Assembly (NCBI GenBank): GCA_946885745.1
Contig: CAMPGV010000007.1
Coordinates: forward strand, 1 to 28,581
Length of the DNA stretch: 28,581 nt
From: an uncultured Candidatus Saccharibacteria bacterium
GTDB lineage: Bacteria; Patescibacteria; Saccharimonadia; Saccharimonadales; JAEWBQ01
Reading direction: 5' to 3'
Shown piece after piece: positions 7,367 through 15,188 of this stretch (positions are counted from its first letter, which is position 1; every line of letters starts with the position of its first letter). Made by a program: the position numbers and the translations under genes. The notes under the pieces are model-generated. The model worked only from the letters and a program-made list of their open reading frames with translations. It searched no databases and was not told the DNA's origin.

Positions 7367-7744
7367 ATGGATTATTTATCTGATGAGGATTTTGACGCGC
7401 TAATTACGCGTGCCATGGACGAGTTGCCGCAGGAATATATCAAAGGTCTTGATAACGTGGCGATTCTCATGGCGGATGACCCAACGCCAGAGCAACATAC
7501 AAAGATGAAGCTCGATGATCAACATCTACTCCTTGGTCTCTACGAGGGAGTGCCGCTAACGCAGCGGGGGAGTGGCTGGACTGGCATGCTGCCAGATAAA
7601 ATTACTCTATTTAAAAACTCGCTTCTCATGGTGTCGCATACACCTGGCGAGTTGTTTGAGCAGATTAAACGGACACTCTGGCATGAGATGGCGCACTTCT
7701 ACGGGCTCAGCCATGCCGACATGGACGCACGTCGTCACGACTAG
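7367..7744 (+). CDS. Zincin-type metallopeptidase family protein
   Basis: A 125-residue protein with the zinc-binding and catalytic pattern HEMAHFYGLSH at residues 106-116, that is HExxHxxGxxH. Upstream is a conserved-looking PDKITLFKNSLL segment and acidic N-terminal helices. Size and layout match the small 'metallopeptidase family' zincins (PF06262-like), whose targets are mostly unknown. The cytoplasm is the likely location, since there is no signal peptide. It lies 5 bases after the 7191 gene, with which it probably shares a transcript. Next downstream is rplU, with its own promoter. The family call is good; the substrate is unknown. Confidence 0.8.
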   Translation: MDYLSDEDFDALITRAMDELPQEYIKGLDNVAILMADDPTPEQHTKMKLDDQHLLLGLYEGVPLTQRGSGWTGMLPDKITLFKNSLLMVSHTPGELFEQIKRTLWHEMAHFYGLSHADMDARRHD

Positions 7745-7746
7745 GG

Positions 7747-7775
7747 TTGTGAAAGCCGCTTATATCTGTTACAAT
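7747..7775 (+). promoter_or_regulatory. Promoter of rplU
   Basis: TTGTGA (7747-7752), a 17-base spacer and TACAAT (7770-7775) with an extended TG at 7767-7768 lie just after the metallopeptidase stop. The predicted start is near 7782, 26 bases before the rplU ATG. Confidence 0.7.
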
Positions 7776-7807
7776 TGGTGAGATTGATTAATAACAAAGG
7801 AATCATA

Positions 7808-8116
7808 ATGTCAAAAGCAGTCGTTAAGATTGGTGGCAAGCAATTTATTGTCGCCGAAAAAGAGACCCTCCTGGTGGACCTCCTCCCGGAAGGCACAAAA
7901 GAGCTCACGCTTGATGCACTGTTGGTGATTGATGGTGACAACGTCACTGTCGGCACGCCAGCGGTAAAGAACGTAAAGGTCGCCGCTAAGGTTGTCGAAG
8001 ATCTCGTTAAGGGTGACAAGATCCGCGTTATCCGCTACAAGGCAAAGAAGCGCGTCCACAAGGAAACTGGTCACCGCCAGAAGTACTCAAAGATTGAGAT
8101 CACCTCGATCAAGTAG
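7808..8116 (+). CDS. rplU: 50S ribosomal protein L21
   Basis: Structural protein of the large ribosomal subunit that binds 23S rRNA. The 102-residue product has the L21 layout: AVVKIGGKQFIVAEKE at the N-terminus, a central beta-rich LLVIDGDNVTVGTPAVKNVKV region, and the basic C-terminal RYKAKKRVHKETGHRQKY RNA-binding tail. An in-frame non-ATG start at 7775 lies on the promoter -10 box and is rejected; the ATG at 7808 has AAAGGA before it. It is monocistronic, with its own promoter and terminator. The usual partner rpmA (L27) is not downstream. Confidence 0.97.
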   Translation: MSKAVVKIGGKQFIVAEKETLLVDLLPEGTKELTLDALLVIDGDNVTVGTPAVKNVKVAAKVVEDLVKGDKIRVIRYKAKKRVHKETGHRQKYSKIEITSIK

Positions 8117-8125
8117 TCCCGAAAA

Positions 8126-8149
8126 CCCCGCTCCCAAGCGGGGTTTTTT
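8126..8149 (+). terminator. Intrinsic terminator of rplU
   Basis: CCCCGC (8126-8131) and GCGGGG (8138-8143) form a 6-bp GC stem with loop TCCCAA, followed by six T. Confidence 0.92.
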
Positions 8150-8170
8150 GATGGTAAATCATACCGCTCG

Positions 8171-8179
8171 TGCTACAAT
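8171..8179 (+). promoter_or_regulatory. Extended -10 promoter of parAB
   Basis: TGC-TACAAT at 8171-8179 directly follows the rplU terminator. No well-spaced -35 is visible, as is common with extended -10 promoters. The leader carries GAGGGAAGAG before the GTG at 8208. Confidence 0.55.
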
Positions 8180-8207
8180 GGGATGAAGAAGAGGGAAGAG
8201 ATAAACA

Positions 8208-8969
8208 GTGGCGACAGTCATATCTGTAACAAATCAAAAAGGTGGAGTAGGGAAAACGACCAGTGCGGTTAATGTTGCCTACTATTTAGCAAAGCAGGGC
8301 AAGCAAACGCTTGTTATTGACTTTGATCCACAAGGGAACGCAACGAGCGGCCTCGGGATTGATAAGCAGGGTCTCGAGAAGACCATGGTAGATGTTATCT
8401 TGGGCGAAGCGGAACTGAAGGACGTGATCATCCCGACCGAGCACAAGCGTCTTTTCTTGGCGCCGACTACGCCGCACTTGGCGAATACCGAGGTTGAGCT
8501 AGCGCAGGCTGAAAAACGCTTTAGCCGTCTTAAGATGGCGGTTGAGACTCTTGATGGCTACGATTACATTATCATTGATAGCCCGCCTAGTTTGAGTCTT
8601 CTGACGGTCAATGGGCTAATCGCAGCCCGTTATGTTCTGCTGCCGGTTCAGGCTGAGTTTTATGCCCTTGAAGGGTTAGGGCAGCTTCTGGAGACAATGA
8701 AGCTAGTGCGCAAGAGCATGAACCCGACGCTCGACCTACTCGGCGTATTGCCAACCATGGTAGATCACCGTACGACTCTTAGTACGCAGGTACATGAAGA
8801 GATTAAGAAACATTTTCCGGGCAAGGTCTTTAAGAATGTCATTCCACGGAATATTCGACTGGCTGAGGCGCCAAGTCACGGCCTGCCGGTAGGGGCGTAT
8901 GACAAGTTTTCAAAGGGTGCACGTGCCTATAAGGCCGTCACAAAGGAGGTGCTGGAACGTGTCGGCTAA
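8208..8969 (+). CDS. parA: Chromosome partitioning ATPase ParA (Soj)
   Basis: Deviant Walker ATPase that binds non-specific DNA as an ATP dimer and drives segregation of ParB-parS complexes. The 253-residue protein has the deviant Walker A KGGVGKTT (residues 11-18), Walker A' in VIDFDPQGNATSGLG, and Walker B in YIIIDSPPSLSLLTVNG. Length matches chromosomal Soj proteins without an N-terminal DNA-binding extension. It starts at GTG 8208 with GAGGGAAGAG upstream. The parB start lies inside its 3' end, so the pair is translationally coupled. It is not next to rsmG/gidB, the usual origin-proximal neighbours. Confidence 0.96.
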   Translation: MATVISVTNQKGGVGKTTSAVNVAYYLAKQGKQTLVIDFDPQGNATSGLGIDKQGLEKTMVDVILGEAELKDVIIPTEHKRLFLAPTTPHLANTEVELAQAEKRFSRLKMAVETLDGYDYIIIDSPPSLSLLTVNGLIAARYVLLPVQAEFYALEGLGQLLETMKLVRKSMNPTLDLLGVLPTMVDHRTTLSTQVHEEIKKHFPGKVFKNVIPRNIRLAEAPSHGLPVGAYDKFSKGARAYKAVTKEVLERVG

Positions 8970-9846
8970 GAAAGGTTTGGGACGAGGGTTTGATTCGTTA
9001 ATCCCGACTGAGCTCTTGGATGAATCATTTGATCCAACGTCTGCTCAAGATGACAAGGTGAGTGAGCTGCGCCATATCAAACTGACGGAAATCACTCCCG
9101 ATCCTGATCAGCCCCGCCGCCATTTTGATGAAATGGCGCTCAATGAGCTTGCTGCATCTATTAAGGAGCATGGGATACTGCAGCCGATTGTCGTCATTCC
9201 GAAAGACGGTGGCTATCAAATCGTTGCCGGTGAGCGCCGCTACCGCGCAGCCTCTATTGCGGGACTTTTGAAGGTTCCAGCGTTAGTACGAACACTCAGT
9301 GCTCAGCACAAGCTGGAATTATCTTTGATTGAAAACCTACAGCGCCGCGATCTTAACGTCTTAGAGACGGCCACGGCGTACCTAAAGCTACGTGATCAGT
9401 TTAACCTGACACTCGATCAGATTGGTGAGCGAGTCGGCGGCAAATCAGTCAGCGCCATTAGCAACACGCTGCGACTTCTCCGGCTGCCAGAGTCGGTTAA
9501 GACTGCGCTGCTTGATGGACGACTCCGGGAGGGGCAAGCGCGCCCACTGGTGAATCTTGATCCTGAGATTATTGATGAAGTGCTGCCTCAGATCCTTGAA
9601 GAGGAGTGGAGTGCGCGCCGAATTGAACAGTTTATTGTTCAATTCAAGAAGCAGGGTGCGCCAAAGGCTAAGAAGCCACTGGCGCGTGTTGCGGCGGTAC
9701 CTTATGAAGACGATACAAAGCGTCTTGTGTCGCAACTCGGCACGAAGGTGACCATTAAGACAAACGCCAAGGGTGCGGGGCAGATCGTCATTCGCTTTAC
9801 AAGTGATGATGAGTTCCAGCGCATCCAGTCGATGCTTGGTAACTAG
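8959..9846 (+). CDS. parB: Chromosome partitioning protein ParB (Spo0J)
   Basis: CTP-dependent DNA clamp that loads at parS sites and stimulates ParA. The 295-residue protein starts at GTG 8959, overlapping parA by 11 bases, with AGGAGG at 8944-8949. The open frame extends further upstream, but the family N-terminus (KKGLGRGFDSLIP) begins here. It has the N-terminal CTP-binding region with QPRRHFD and GERRYRAA (91-98), a helix-turn-helix region (LTLDQIGERVGGKSVSAISNTLRLL) and a C-terminal dimerisation part ending in SMLGN. No parS consensus site was noticed in the window. Confidence 0.96.
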   Translation: MSAKKGLGRGFDSLIPTELLDESFDPTSAQDDKVSELRHIKLTEITPDPDQPRRHFDEMALNELAASIKEHGILQPIVVIPKDGGYQIVAGERRYRAASIAGLLKVPALVRTLSAQHKLELSLIENLQRRDLNVLETATAYLKLRDQFNLTLDQIGERVGGKSVSAISNTLRLLRLPESVKTALLDGRLREGQARPLVNLDPEIIDEVLPQILEEEWSARRIEQFIVQFKKQGAPKAKKPLARVAAVPYEDDTKRLVSQLGTKVTIKTNAKGAGQIVIRFTSDDEFQRIQSMLGN

Positions 9847-9854
9847 CTAGCTTG

Positions 9855-9896
9855 GCACCAAAAAACACCTCACGATTGTGAGGTGTTTTTTGGTGC
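9855..9896. terminator. Bidirectional terminator between parB and lepB
   Basis: A perfect 19-bp stem (GCACCAAAAAACACCTCAC and its complement) with loop GATT. The T runs on both sides suit termination of parB on the plus strand and lepB on the minus strand. Confidence 0.92.
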
Positions 9897-9904
9897 GTTC
9901 GGTA

Positions 9905-10516
9905 TTAGAAGAGGCGTACTTTGTCGAATGGCCAGATACGAACGCCGACAGGGCCGACAACATCATAGTACGGGATTAGTCCGAGGCCACTACGTGAATC
10001 AAACGAGTAATCACCTACGCGGTGGTCGCCGGCAACGAATAGGCTATCGTCGGCAACGATGGTATCGATATTACCGCTTGTTGGGGAGCCTGGCTGAGAA
10101 CCTGGATCGTCTGCCTGAGCGCTGTCAGGATTGAACCCTTCGGGATGCTCGGTATTGTAGACGGTGATGGTGCCGTCATTTACGACTACTCGTTCGCCAG
10201 GGAAGGCGATGACGCGTTTAACGATAAATTCATCACCTGTATTCATGGTGTAGAGAGGGTTTTTAAAGACGATGATCTCACCACGTTGCGGTACGTAGCT
10301 GCGGTTTTGGAGATTCGCCCAGGTGACAGGCAGGCGGTTGACTACGAGGCGATCTCCGGTGTAGAGGGTCGTCTCCATGCTGGGGCCACTGACATTGAAG
10401 GTGCGGAATATATAGGTGTTAATTAAGAGCGTACCCACTAGGACACATAGTATAAAAATAAGAATGCCAAGGACGTCTTTTAAGAAGGGGTGGCGCTGCA
10501 TATAAGAGGTTTCCAT
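9905..10516 (-). CDS. lepB: Signal peptidase I
   Basis: Membrane serine protease that removes signal peptides from exported proteins. The 203-residue product has one N-terminal membrane segment (about 14-36), the catalytic serine in SGPSMETTL (Ser46), the general-base lysine in FIVKRVIAFPGE (Lys100), and the GDHRVGDYSFDSRSGLG box. The open frame extends 43 codons upstream, but the ATG at 10516 lies 9 bases after a TATAGT -10 element and gives the normal N-terminus. A leaderless transcript is likely. It is divergent from the LCP gene and ends in the shared bidirectional terminator. Confidence 0.93.
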   Translation of the reverse strand: METSYMQRHPFLKDVLGILIFILCVLVGTLLINTYIFRTFNVSGPSMETTLYTGDRLVVNRLPVTWANLQNRSYVPQRGEIIVFKNPLYTMNTGDEFIVKRVIAFPGERVVVNDGTITVYNTEHPEGFNPDSAQADDPGSQPGSPTSGNIDTIVADDSLFVAGDHRVGDYSFDSRSGLGLIPYYDVVGPVGVRIWPFDKVRLF

Positions 10517-10525
10517 ATACTTTTT

Positions 10526-10531
10526 ACTATA
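10526..10531 (-). promoter_or_regulatory. -10 element of lepB
   Basis: On the minus strand TATAGT is followed by nine bases and the lepB ATG at 10516. This fixes the start codon and predicts a leader of only about 2-3 bases. Confidence 0.5.
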
Positions 10532-10595
10532 CACAATGATGTGAGTATTACCTAGTGAAGCATAGGCTTTATCGTTTTCAAATCGCCTGGCTACC

Positions 10596-10603
10596 TGTAT
10601 ACT
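10596..10603 (+). promoter_or_regulatory. -10 element of the LCP gene
   Basis: TG-TATACT (hexamer 10598-10603) lies 16 bases before the ATG at 10620. A second candidate, TAGTAT at 10609-10614, would give a leaderless start. The two divergent promoters share a 103-base gap with lepB. Confidence 0.4.
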
Positions 10604-10619
10604 AAAGGTAGTATTTGTT

Positions 10620-12263
10620 ATGAGACAACCAAAACATTCATCCATCGACGGTTTTGTTCCCCGCCGACCTTCTAATCAGATGGGCGGACAAATTGAGCCT
10701 ACCACGCCCCGAGCAAGTGGCGTAGGTGGTCTTGTGCGCCCAACGCCACTTCCAGCGAGTGGTCCAATTGAGGCGTCAGTACTCACCCAGACAAATAGGG
10801 GCCTGACACGTCGCGATATTGATGATTCGCTAAAGGATATCGATACCCAGCCGCGGACTAGCAAGAAGCCAAAGCGGGCAATTGGCGCCAAGAAGAGTCT
10901 GAAGCGCCGGGTTATTTTTTGGACTATTATTGGACTTGTCATATTATCGCTGGTTGCAGCCGGTTGGCTAGCATTTAAGGCACTAACGGCGAGTAACAGT
11001 GTCTTTAAAGGCAACTTCCTTGAGGTTCTCCAGAAGGCGCCGCTCAAAGAAGACGCCAATGGTCGAACAAATATTTTGATCTTTGGTACGTCAGAAGATG
11101 ATCCGGGTCATGAAGCTGCCTATCTAACTGATTCCATTATGGTTCTCAGTGTCGACCAGGATAAAAAGGACGCCAAGATGTTCAACCTACCCCGTGACCT
11201 TAATGTTGAGTATGGCGACATGTGTATTCCGGGTAGTCGCGGTAAAATTAATGTGACATACGGCTGCTTCTACGAAGATGGCGCCAATGAGCCTGCTGGT
11301 GCCGAAGGTCTTAAGCGTGTCGTCGGCGAGGTGACGGGTCTTGATATGCACTACTATGCGCATGTTAATTACACCGTTGTCCGTCAGGCAGTCGAGGCAG
11401 TAGGTGGCGTTACTGTGACAATTGAGAGCCGTGATCCGCGTGGCCAAATGGACCCTAACTTTGACTGGAAGTGTGGTGTCGGTGATCGAAAAGTGTCGAA
11501 CGCCGAGCGTATTCGCCGTTGTCCACCATCAGGTCATTTTATCGATTTCCCTAATGGACCCGTTAATCTCAATGCTGAGCAGGCACTTTACCTTGCCCAG
11601 GCCCGTGGAGCTAGCGGCGGTTATGGACTTGAAAAATCTAACTTTGATCGTGAGAAAAATCAGCAGAAGATCGTGAAAGCACTGCGCGACAAGGCGCTAA
11701 GCGCAGGAACACTGACAAATCTGAGCAAGGTGACTGGGTTGATTGATGCATTTGGCGACAATTTGCGAACAAGCTTTGAAACCAAGGAGTTAGCGACACT
11801 GGTCGACCTTGCGAAGAATATTCCAAGCGAACAGATTCAATCAATCAGTTTTGTCGACGGTGATACGCCAGTATTATTAGGTGACGGCAATCCGGTGGCG
11901 GGCGAATATGAGTATAGTGACCTCCAGCGCTTCATTGCAAAGAAGCTCAGCAATAATCAAGTTGCTATTGAAGAAGCACGCATTGTCGTACTGAATGGTA
12001 CCGATGTTGCAGGCGTTGCACAACAGGAATCTGACAAATTAACGAGTCAGGGCTTTACGGTGACGGGTATTGATAATGCACCAGAGGGCAACTATGGCAA
12101 AGCTACTATCTATCAAATTGGCACAGGTATGCCTGCTACAAAGGCAAAACTCGAATCAATCTACGGTGTAAAGGCTGTCGTAGAGACGCCACCTGTAGCG
12201 GTGACGGGTGATACGAACTTCGTTGTTATTGTTGGCCAAGCTCCTGCTTCGCAGTCTCAGTAA
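10620..12263 (+). CDS. LytR-CpsA-Psr (LCP) family cell-wall polymer ligase with LytR C-terminal domain
   Basis: LCP proteins transfer undecaprenyl-linked glycopolymers to peptidoglycan or, in some groups, to proteins. The 547-residue product has a disordered, proline-rich and basic cytoplasmic N-terminus (1-95), one membrane segment (about 98-118), and an LCP domain from about 145 to 360 (LIFGTSEDD, YLTDSIMVLSVDQ, FNLPRDLNVEY, VGGVTVTIE, LNAEQALYLAQAR). A LytR_C domain (about 440-535: RIVVLNGTDVAGVAQQ and on) follows. The membrane-anchored catalytic domain faces outside. The LCP core carries CIPGSRG, YGCFYEDG, WKCGVG and RRCPPS cysteines, possibly two disulfides, fitting the VKOR in this window. 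It is the first gene of a run with a membrane protein gene and htrA. Confidence 0.93.
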   Translation: MRQPKHSSIDGFVPRRPSNQMGGQIEPTTPRASGVGGLVRPTPLPASGPIEASVLTQTNRGLTRRDIDDSLKDIDTQPRTSKKPKRAIGAKKSLKRRVIFWTIIGLVILSLVAAGWLAFKALTASNSVFKGNFLEVLQKAPLKEDANGRTNILIFGTSEDDPGHEAAYLTDSIMVLSVDQDKKDAKMFNLPRDLNVEYGDMCIPGSRGKINVTYGCFYEDGANEPAGAEGLKRVVGEVTGLDMHYYAHVNYTVVRQAVEAVGGVTVTIESRDPRGQMDPNFDWKCGVGDRKVSNAERIRRCPPSGHFIDFPNGPVNLNAEQALYLAQARGASGGYGLEKSNFDREKNQQKIVKALRDKALSAGTLTNLSKVTGLIDAFGDNLRTSFETKELATLVDLAKNIPSEQIQSISFVDGDTPVLLGDGNPVAGEYEYSDLQRFIAKKLSNNQVAIEEARIVVLNGTDVAGVAQQESDKLTSQGFTVTGIDNAPEGNYGKATIYQIGTGMPATKAKLESIYGVKAVVETPPVAVTGDTNFVVIVGQAPASQSQ

Positions 12264-12268
12264 GAGAG

Positions 12269-12277
12269 TGCTATAAT
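12269..12277 (+). promoter_or_regulatory. Extended -10 element of the 12288 gene
   Basis: TGC-TATAAT (hexamer 12272-12277) ends 10 bases before the ATG at 12288. A GGGGGAG run lies between, but too close to ATG for a normal ribosome binding site. A near-leaderless transcript is predicted. Confidence 0.5.
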
Positions 12278-12287
12278 AGGGGGAGCT

Positions 12288-13067
12288 ATGGATTTTCTTA
12301 AGTCATCAAAACGCCGCACGCTTCTGAGTGAGTTGGCTTATATTGCTCTTAATATTGCCCTCGCGGCGGCAATTCTCGCCGTTGTCGTGGTAACGGAATC
12401 AATCTTGGCGGGTATGGGGCTCGTGCTGCTGAGTAAGTGGCGAGTGTTTGCGGTCCGTAGTCGCTACTGGATGGCTAACATTAAAGCCAATCTGGTTGAT
12501 ACGATCGTCGGTCTAAGTGTTGTTGTGTTGATTAGCGCGGCAACAGGCGCTTTTGTAGCGCAGGTGATTCTAACGCTTCTGTATGTGGCTTGGTTGCTAT
12601 TGATCAAGCCCCGCTCTAAGCGGGTCTTTGTGGCGATTCAGGCGGCTGCTGCGGTGTTCTTCGGAGTAACTGCCCTGATGACGATTTCGTACAGCTGGCC
12701 GGCAGCTGCTGTTGTGATTGGTATGTGGGTGATTGGCTATGCAAGTTGCCGTCATATCTTAAGTACCTACGAAGAGGCGCATAGCTCGTTCTATAGTCTT
12801 GTTGCCGGCTTGTTTTATGCCGAACTGGGTTGGTTGGCGTATCACTGGACTTTTGCTTATGACCTTCCTCTTTTTGGAGCAGTGAAGATCCCGCAGGTAG
12901 CATTGATTGGCTTGGCGCTCACTTTCCTAGGAGAGCGGGTCTATGCAAGCTATCGTCGCCATGATCATATCCGATCTGCGGACGTACTATTGCCAGTACT
13001 GTTATCGACAAGTATTATTTTAATCGTACTGTTTTTCTTTAATCGTATCGGGACGGGCTCACTTTAA
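12288..13067 (+). CDS. Multipass membrane protein of unknown function (259 aa)
   Basis: No family is recognised. The protein is very hydrophobic with about seven or eight membrane segments (roughly 16-50, 70-88, 90-106, 115-135, 138-155, 165-187, 200-215, 228-250). The N-terminus is basic (MDFLKSSKRR), and short charged loops follow a positive-inside pattern. There is no catalytic motif. It has its own extended -10 promoter inside the gap after the LCP gene and precedes htrA by 37 bases. An envelope role is suggested only by these neighbours. Confidence 0.8.
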   Translation: MDFLKSSKRRTLLSELAYIALNIALAAAILAVVVVTESILAGMGLVLLSKWRVFAVRSRYWMANIKANLVDTIVGLSVVVLISAATGAFVAQVILTLLYVAWLLLIKPRSKRVFVAIQAAAAVFFGVTALMTISYSWPAAAVVIGMWVIGYASCRHILSTYEEAHSSFYSLVAGLFYAELGWLAYHWTFAYDLPLFGAVKIPQVALIGLALTFLGERVYASYRRHDHIRSADVLLPVLLSTSIILIVLFFFNRIGTGSL

Positions 13068-13104
13068 GCAAAGATTAAGCCGGTCACCATAGAGTAGGGG
13101 GGAT

Positions 13105-14343
13105 ATGAAAGACCATAGCGAACAACAACAGCCAGCATCTAGCGAATCGACAGAGAAAACTACCCCTGTCTTGCCGCCGCTTGAGAAGATACCAGAGCAA
13201 AAGCCGCAGAAAACGAGTAAGCGTCGCCGTCGATTCACATGGGCGGTAGTGCTCCTGCTGCTTTTCTGTGGATTAAGTGTCTACGGGGGCTACCGTCTTT
13301 CGGAGGTAGTTCGCGAGCAGGGTATTGGCGGCACCACCCCCCGTACGGTGGTGTCGAATGATGGCAATAAAGTCGTAACACCGACTGAAGCGAGTATTAG
13401 TGGGGTTGTCGAGAAGGTGTCGCCGAGCATCGTTTCAATCGTCACCGAGACAGAAGCGGCTTCACTGCGAGGTATTACCACCCAGGCGGGTGCGGGCACT
13501 GGCATGATTGTGAGTGCAAATGGCTATGTTTTGACTAATAAGCATGTTATCGAGGGGACTAATCGAGTAACGGTCGTGCGGAGTGACGGGACGACTCACG
13601 AGAATGCACGACTCGTAGGAGTAGATCCATTAAATGATATCGCTTTTCTGAAGATTGATGGCGTCTCTGATCTGCCTGCTGTGGAGCTGGGTGACTCAAG
13701 CTCGCTTCGGGTTGGGCAGTCTGTCGTGGCGATTGGCAATTCTCTGGGTCAGTACCAAAATACGGTTACAAGTGGTATCGTGTCGGGCGTTGGTCGCCCT
13801 GTGTCGGCACAGTCGGGCGATACCGTCGAGAACCTTAATGACCTTATCCAGACCGATGCCGCTATTAATCCGGGTAACTCCGGTGGGCCACTGCTAAATC
13901 TTCAAGGGCAAGTTATCGGTATCAATACGGCTGTCGCTCAGGATGCTCAGGGGATTGGTTTTGCCATTCCAATTAATGCCGCCAAAGGTATGATTAAGGG
14001 CGTGCTGGCAAGTGGTAAGGTGGAACGCGCGTACATTGGCGTGAACTACGTCACAGTCACTCCTGAAGTTGCCCGTCAATATAATCTATCGGTTAAAACT
14101 GGTGCATATGTCGTTGCATCTGAAGGTGGCCGTTCGGCTGTGGTGTCAGGTAGTCCAGCGGATCGTGCCGGAATCAAGGAAGGTGATGTTATCACAAAAG
14201 TAAACGGTATTGATGTGGGCCAAGCTGGTGATGTTGCAAGCTTAGTAGGGGAGTACGCTCCGGGTGATACTATCGAGCTGACAATTTTCCGTGATGGGCG
14301 ATCGCAGACACTGCGTGTTACGCTTGCTGCGTATGCCAGCTAG
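13105..14343 (+). CDS. HtrA/DegP-type trypsin-like serine protease with PDZ domain
   Basis: Membrane-anchored quality-control protease acting outside the membrane. The 412-residue protein has a polar N-terminus (1-43), one membrane segment (about 44-62), a trypsin-like domain with His147 (LTNKHVIEG), Asp178 (DPLNDIAFLKI) and Ser259 (NPGNSGGPL), and one C-terminal PDZ domain (about 310-405: SPADRAGIKEGDVITKVNGIDV). All triad residues are present. The start ATG follows a strong GGGGGGA. It is convergent with prmC: both TAG stops share the palindrome CTAG at 14340-14343. A hairpin 40 bases downstream, inside prmC, may serve as a weak transcription end. Confidence 0.95.
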   Translation: MKDHSEQQQPASSESTEKTTPVLPPLEKIPEQKPQKTSKRRRRFTWAVVLLLLFCGLSVYGGYRLSEVVREQGIGGTTPRTVVSNDGNKVVTPTEASISGVVEKVSPSIVSIVTETEAASLRGITTQAGAGTGMIVSANGYVLTNKHVIEGTNRVTVVRSDGTTHENARLVGVDPLNDIAFLKIDGVSDLPAVELGDSSSLRVGQSVVAIGNSLGQYQNTVTSGIVSGVGRPVSAQSGDTVENLNDLIQTDAAINPGNSGGPLLNLQGQVIGINTAVAQDAQGIGFAIPINAAKGMIKGVLASGKVERAYIGVNYVTVTPEVARQYNLSVKTGAYVVASEGGRSAVVSGSPADRAGIKEGDVITKVNGIDVGQAGDVASLVGEYAPGDTIELTIFRDGRSQTLRVTLAAYAS

Positions 14344-15188
14344 GTTCGTACAAAATCGAGGATAAAACCGCGTGACGTTGCCAGGGCGAAGCCCTGGCGC
14401 TTTGCTGCTTGAACAATTGCTGGATGCTGGCGCGGGTCGGCTTCGATAAACATGTGACCACCATGCGCGAGGTGATCAGGAGCTTGTTCGATCAGACGGT
14501 TAATGAGTGCCAATCCTGCGTGTTCGGCAAAGAGGGCGAGCTCAGGCTCGTAATTGGTTTCAGGGGAACGCTCCCATTCAGGGTCGACGTACGGAAGGTT
14601 GGCAATGATGTATTGTGCTGTGAACGGGTACTCGGCTAGGAGGTTGCTCTGCAGGCATAGAACATCCGCATCAAGGGTCTTTGCATTTTCTTGGGCCACC
14701 TTGAGCGCATATCGACTAACATCGACAAGCGTGACATCGAGCTCGGGTAGGGCGAGCTTTGCGCTAATACCAAGACAGCCGCTACCGGTGCCAACGTCGA
14801 CAAGACGACGTTTATGAAGGGGGAGTTGTAGTTGACGGTCGGCTTCAAGCAAGAGGTCAATAATCGCCTCTGACTCTGGACGAGGAATAAGGGTCGACGG
14901 AGTGACCTTGAACATGTGTCCATAAAACTCTTTGTGACCGATAATGTAGGCTAGTGGCGTGCGCTCAAGGCGGAGATGGAGGCGGGCGTTGGCAACTTCT
15001 ACTTGCCGGGCCGTTAAGTGGTCATCTCCATGGGCGTGTAGGTACGTGCGGCCGTGCTGGAGCGTGTGGGCGAGAATAATTTCGGCATCGAGCTTCGCTG
15101 ATTCAACGCCCACTGTTGCCAGCTGCTTGGTTGCGTCCTGGAGCCAGGCGCTAATTGCTGGCGTTTTTAGCGGCAAGTTCGCGTTCAT
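14340..15188 (-). CDS. prmC: Release factor glutamine methyltransferase PrmC
   Basis: SAM-dependent enzyme that methylates the GGQ glutamine of release factors, needed for efficient termination. The 282-residue protein has the N-terminal helical PrmC domain ([18 protein letters not shown]), the [10 protein letters not shown] linker, the SAM-binding [10 protein letters not shown] (131-140), and NLPY (197-200) where the family usually has NPPY. The start ATG lies inside prfA, giving a 38-base overlap and tight coupling to its substrate gene. The end overlaps the convergent htrA stop. The NPPY to NLPY change is in a substrate-contact motif but is a conservative site, so activity is presumed. Confidence 0.94.
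   Translation of the reverse strand: MNANLPLKTPAISAWLQDATKQLATVGVESAKLDAEIILAHTLQHGRTYLHAHGDDHLTARQVEVANARLHLRLERTPLAYIIGHKEFYGHMFKVTPSTLIPRPESEAIIDLLLEADRQLQLPLHKRRLVDVGTGSGCLGISAKLALPELDVTLVDVSRYALKVAQENAKTLDADVLCLQSNLLAEYPFTAQYIIANLPYVDPEWERSPETNYEPELALFAEHAGLALINRLIEQAPDHLAHGGHMFIEADPRQHPAIVQAAKRQGFALATSRGFILDFVRT
14380..14398. other. Strong hairpin in the 3' part of prmC
   Basis: GCCAGGGC, loop GAA, GCCCTGGC form a perfect 8-bp stem about 40 bases past the htrA stop. It lies within prmC on the minus strand. There is no T run, so it is at most a weak terminator or mRNA 3'-end stabiliser for htrA. Confidence 0.4.

Noticed and set aside
8150..9905. parS centromere sites near parAB
   Set aside because: No sequence resembling the TGTTTCACGTGAAACA consensus was noticed; a mismatch-tolerant scan could not be run.
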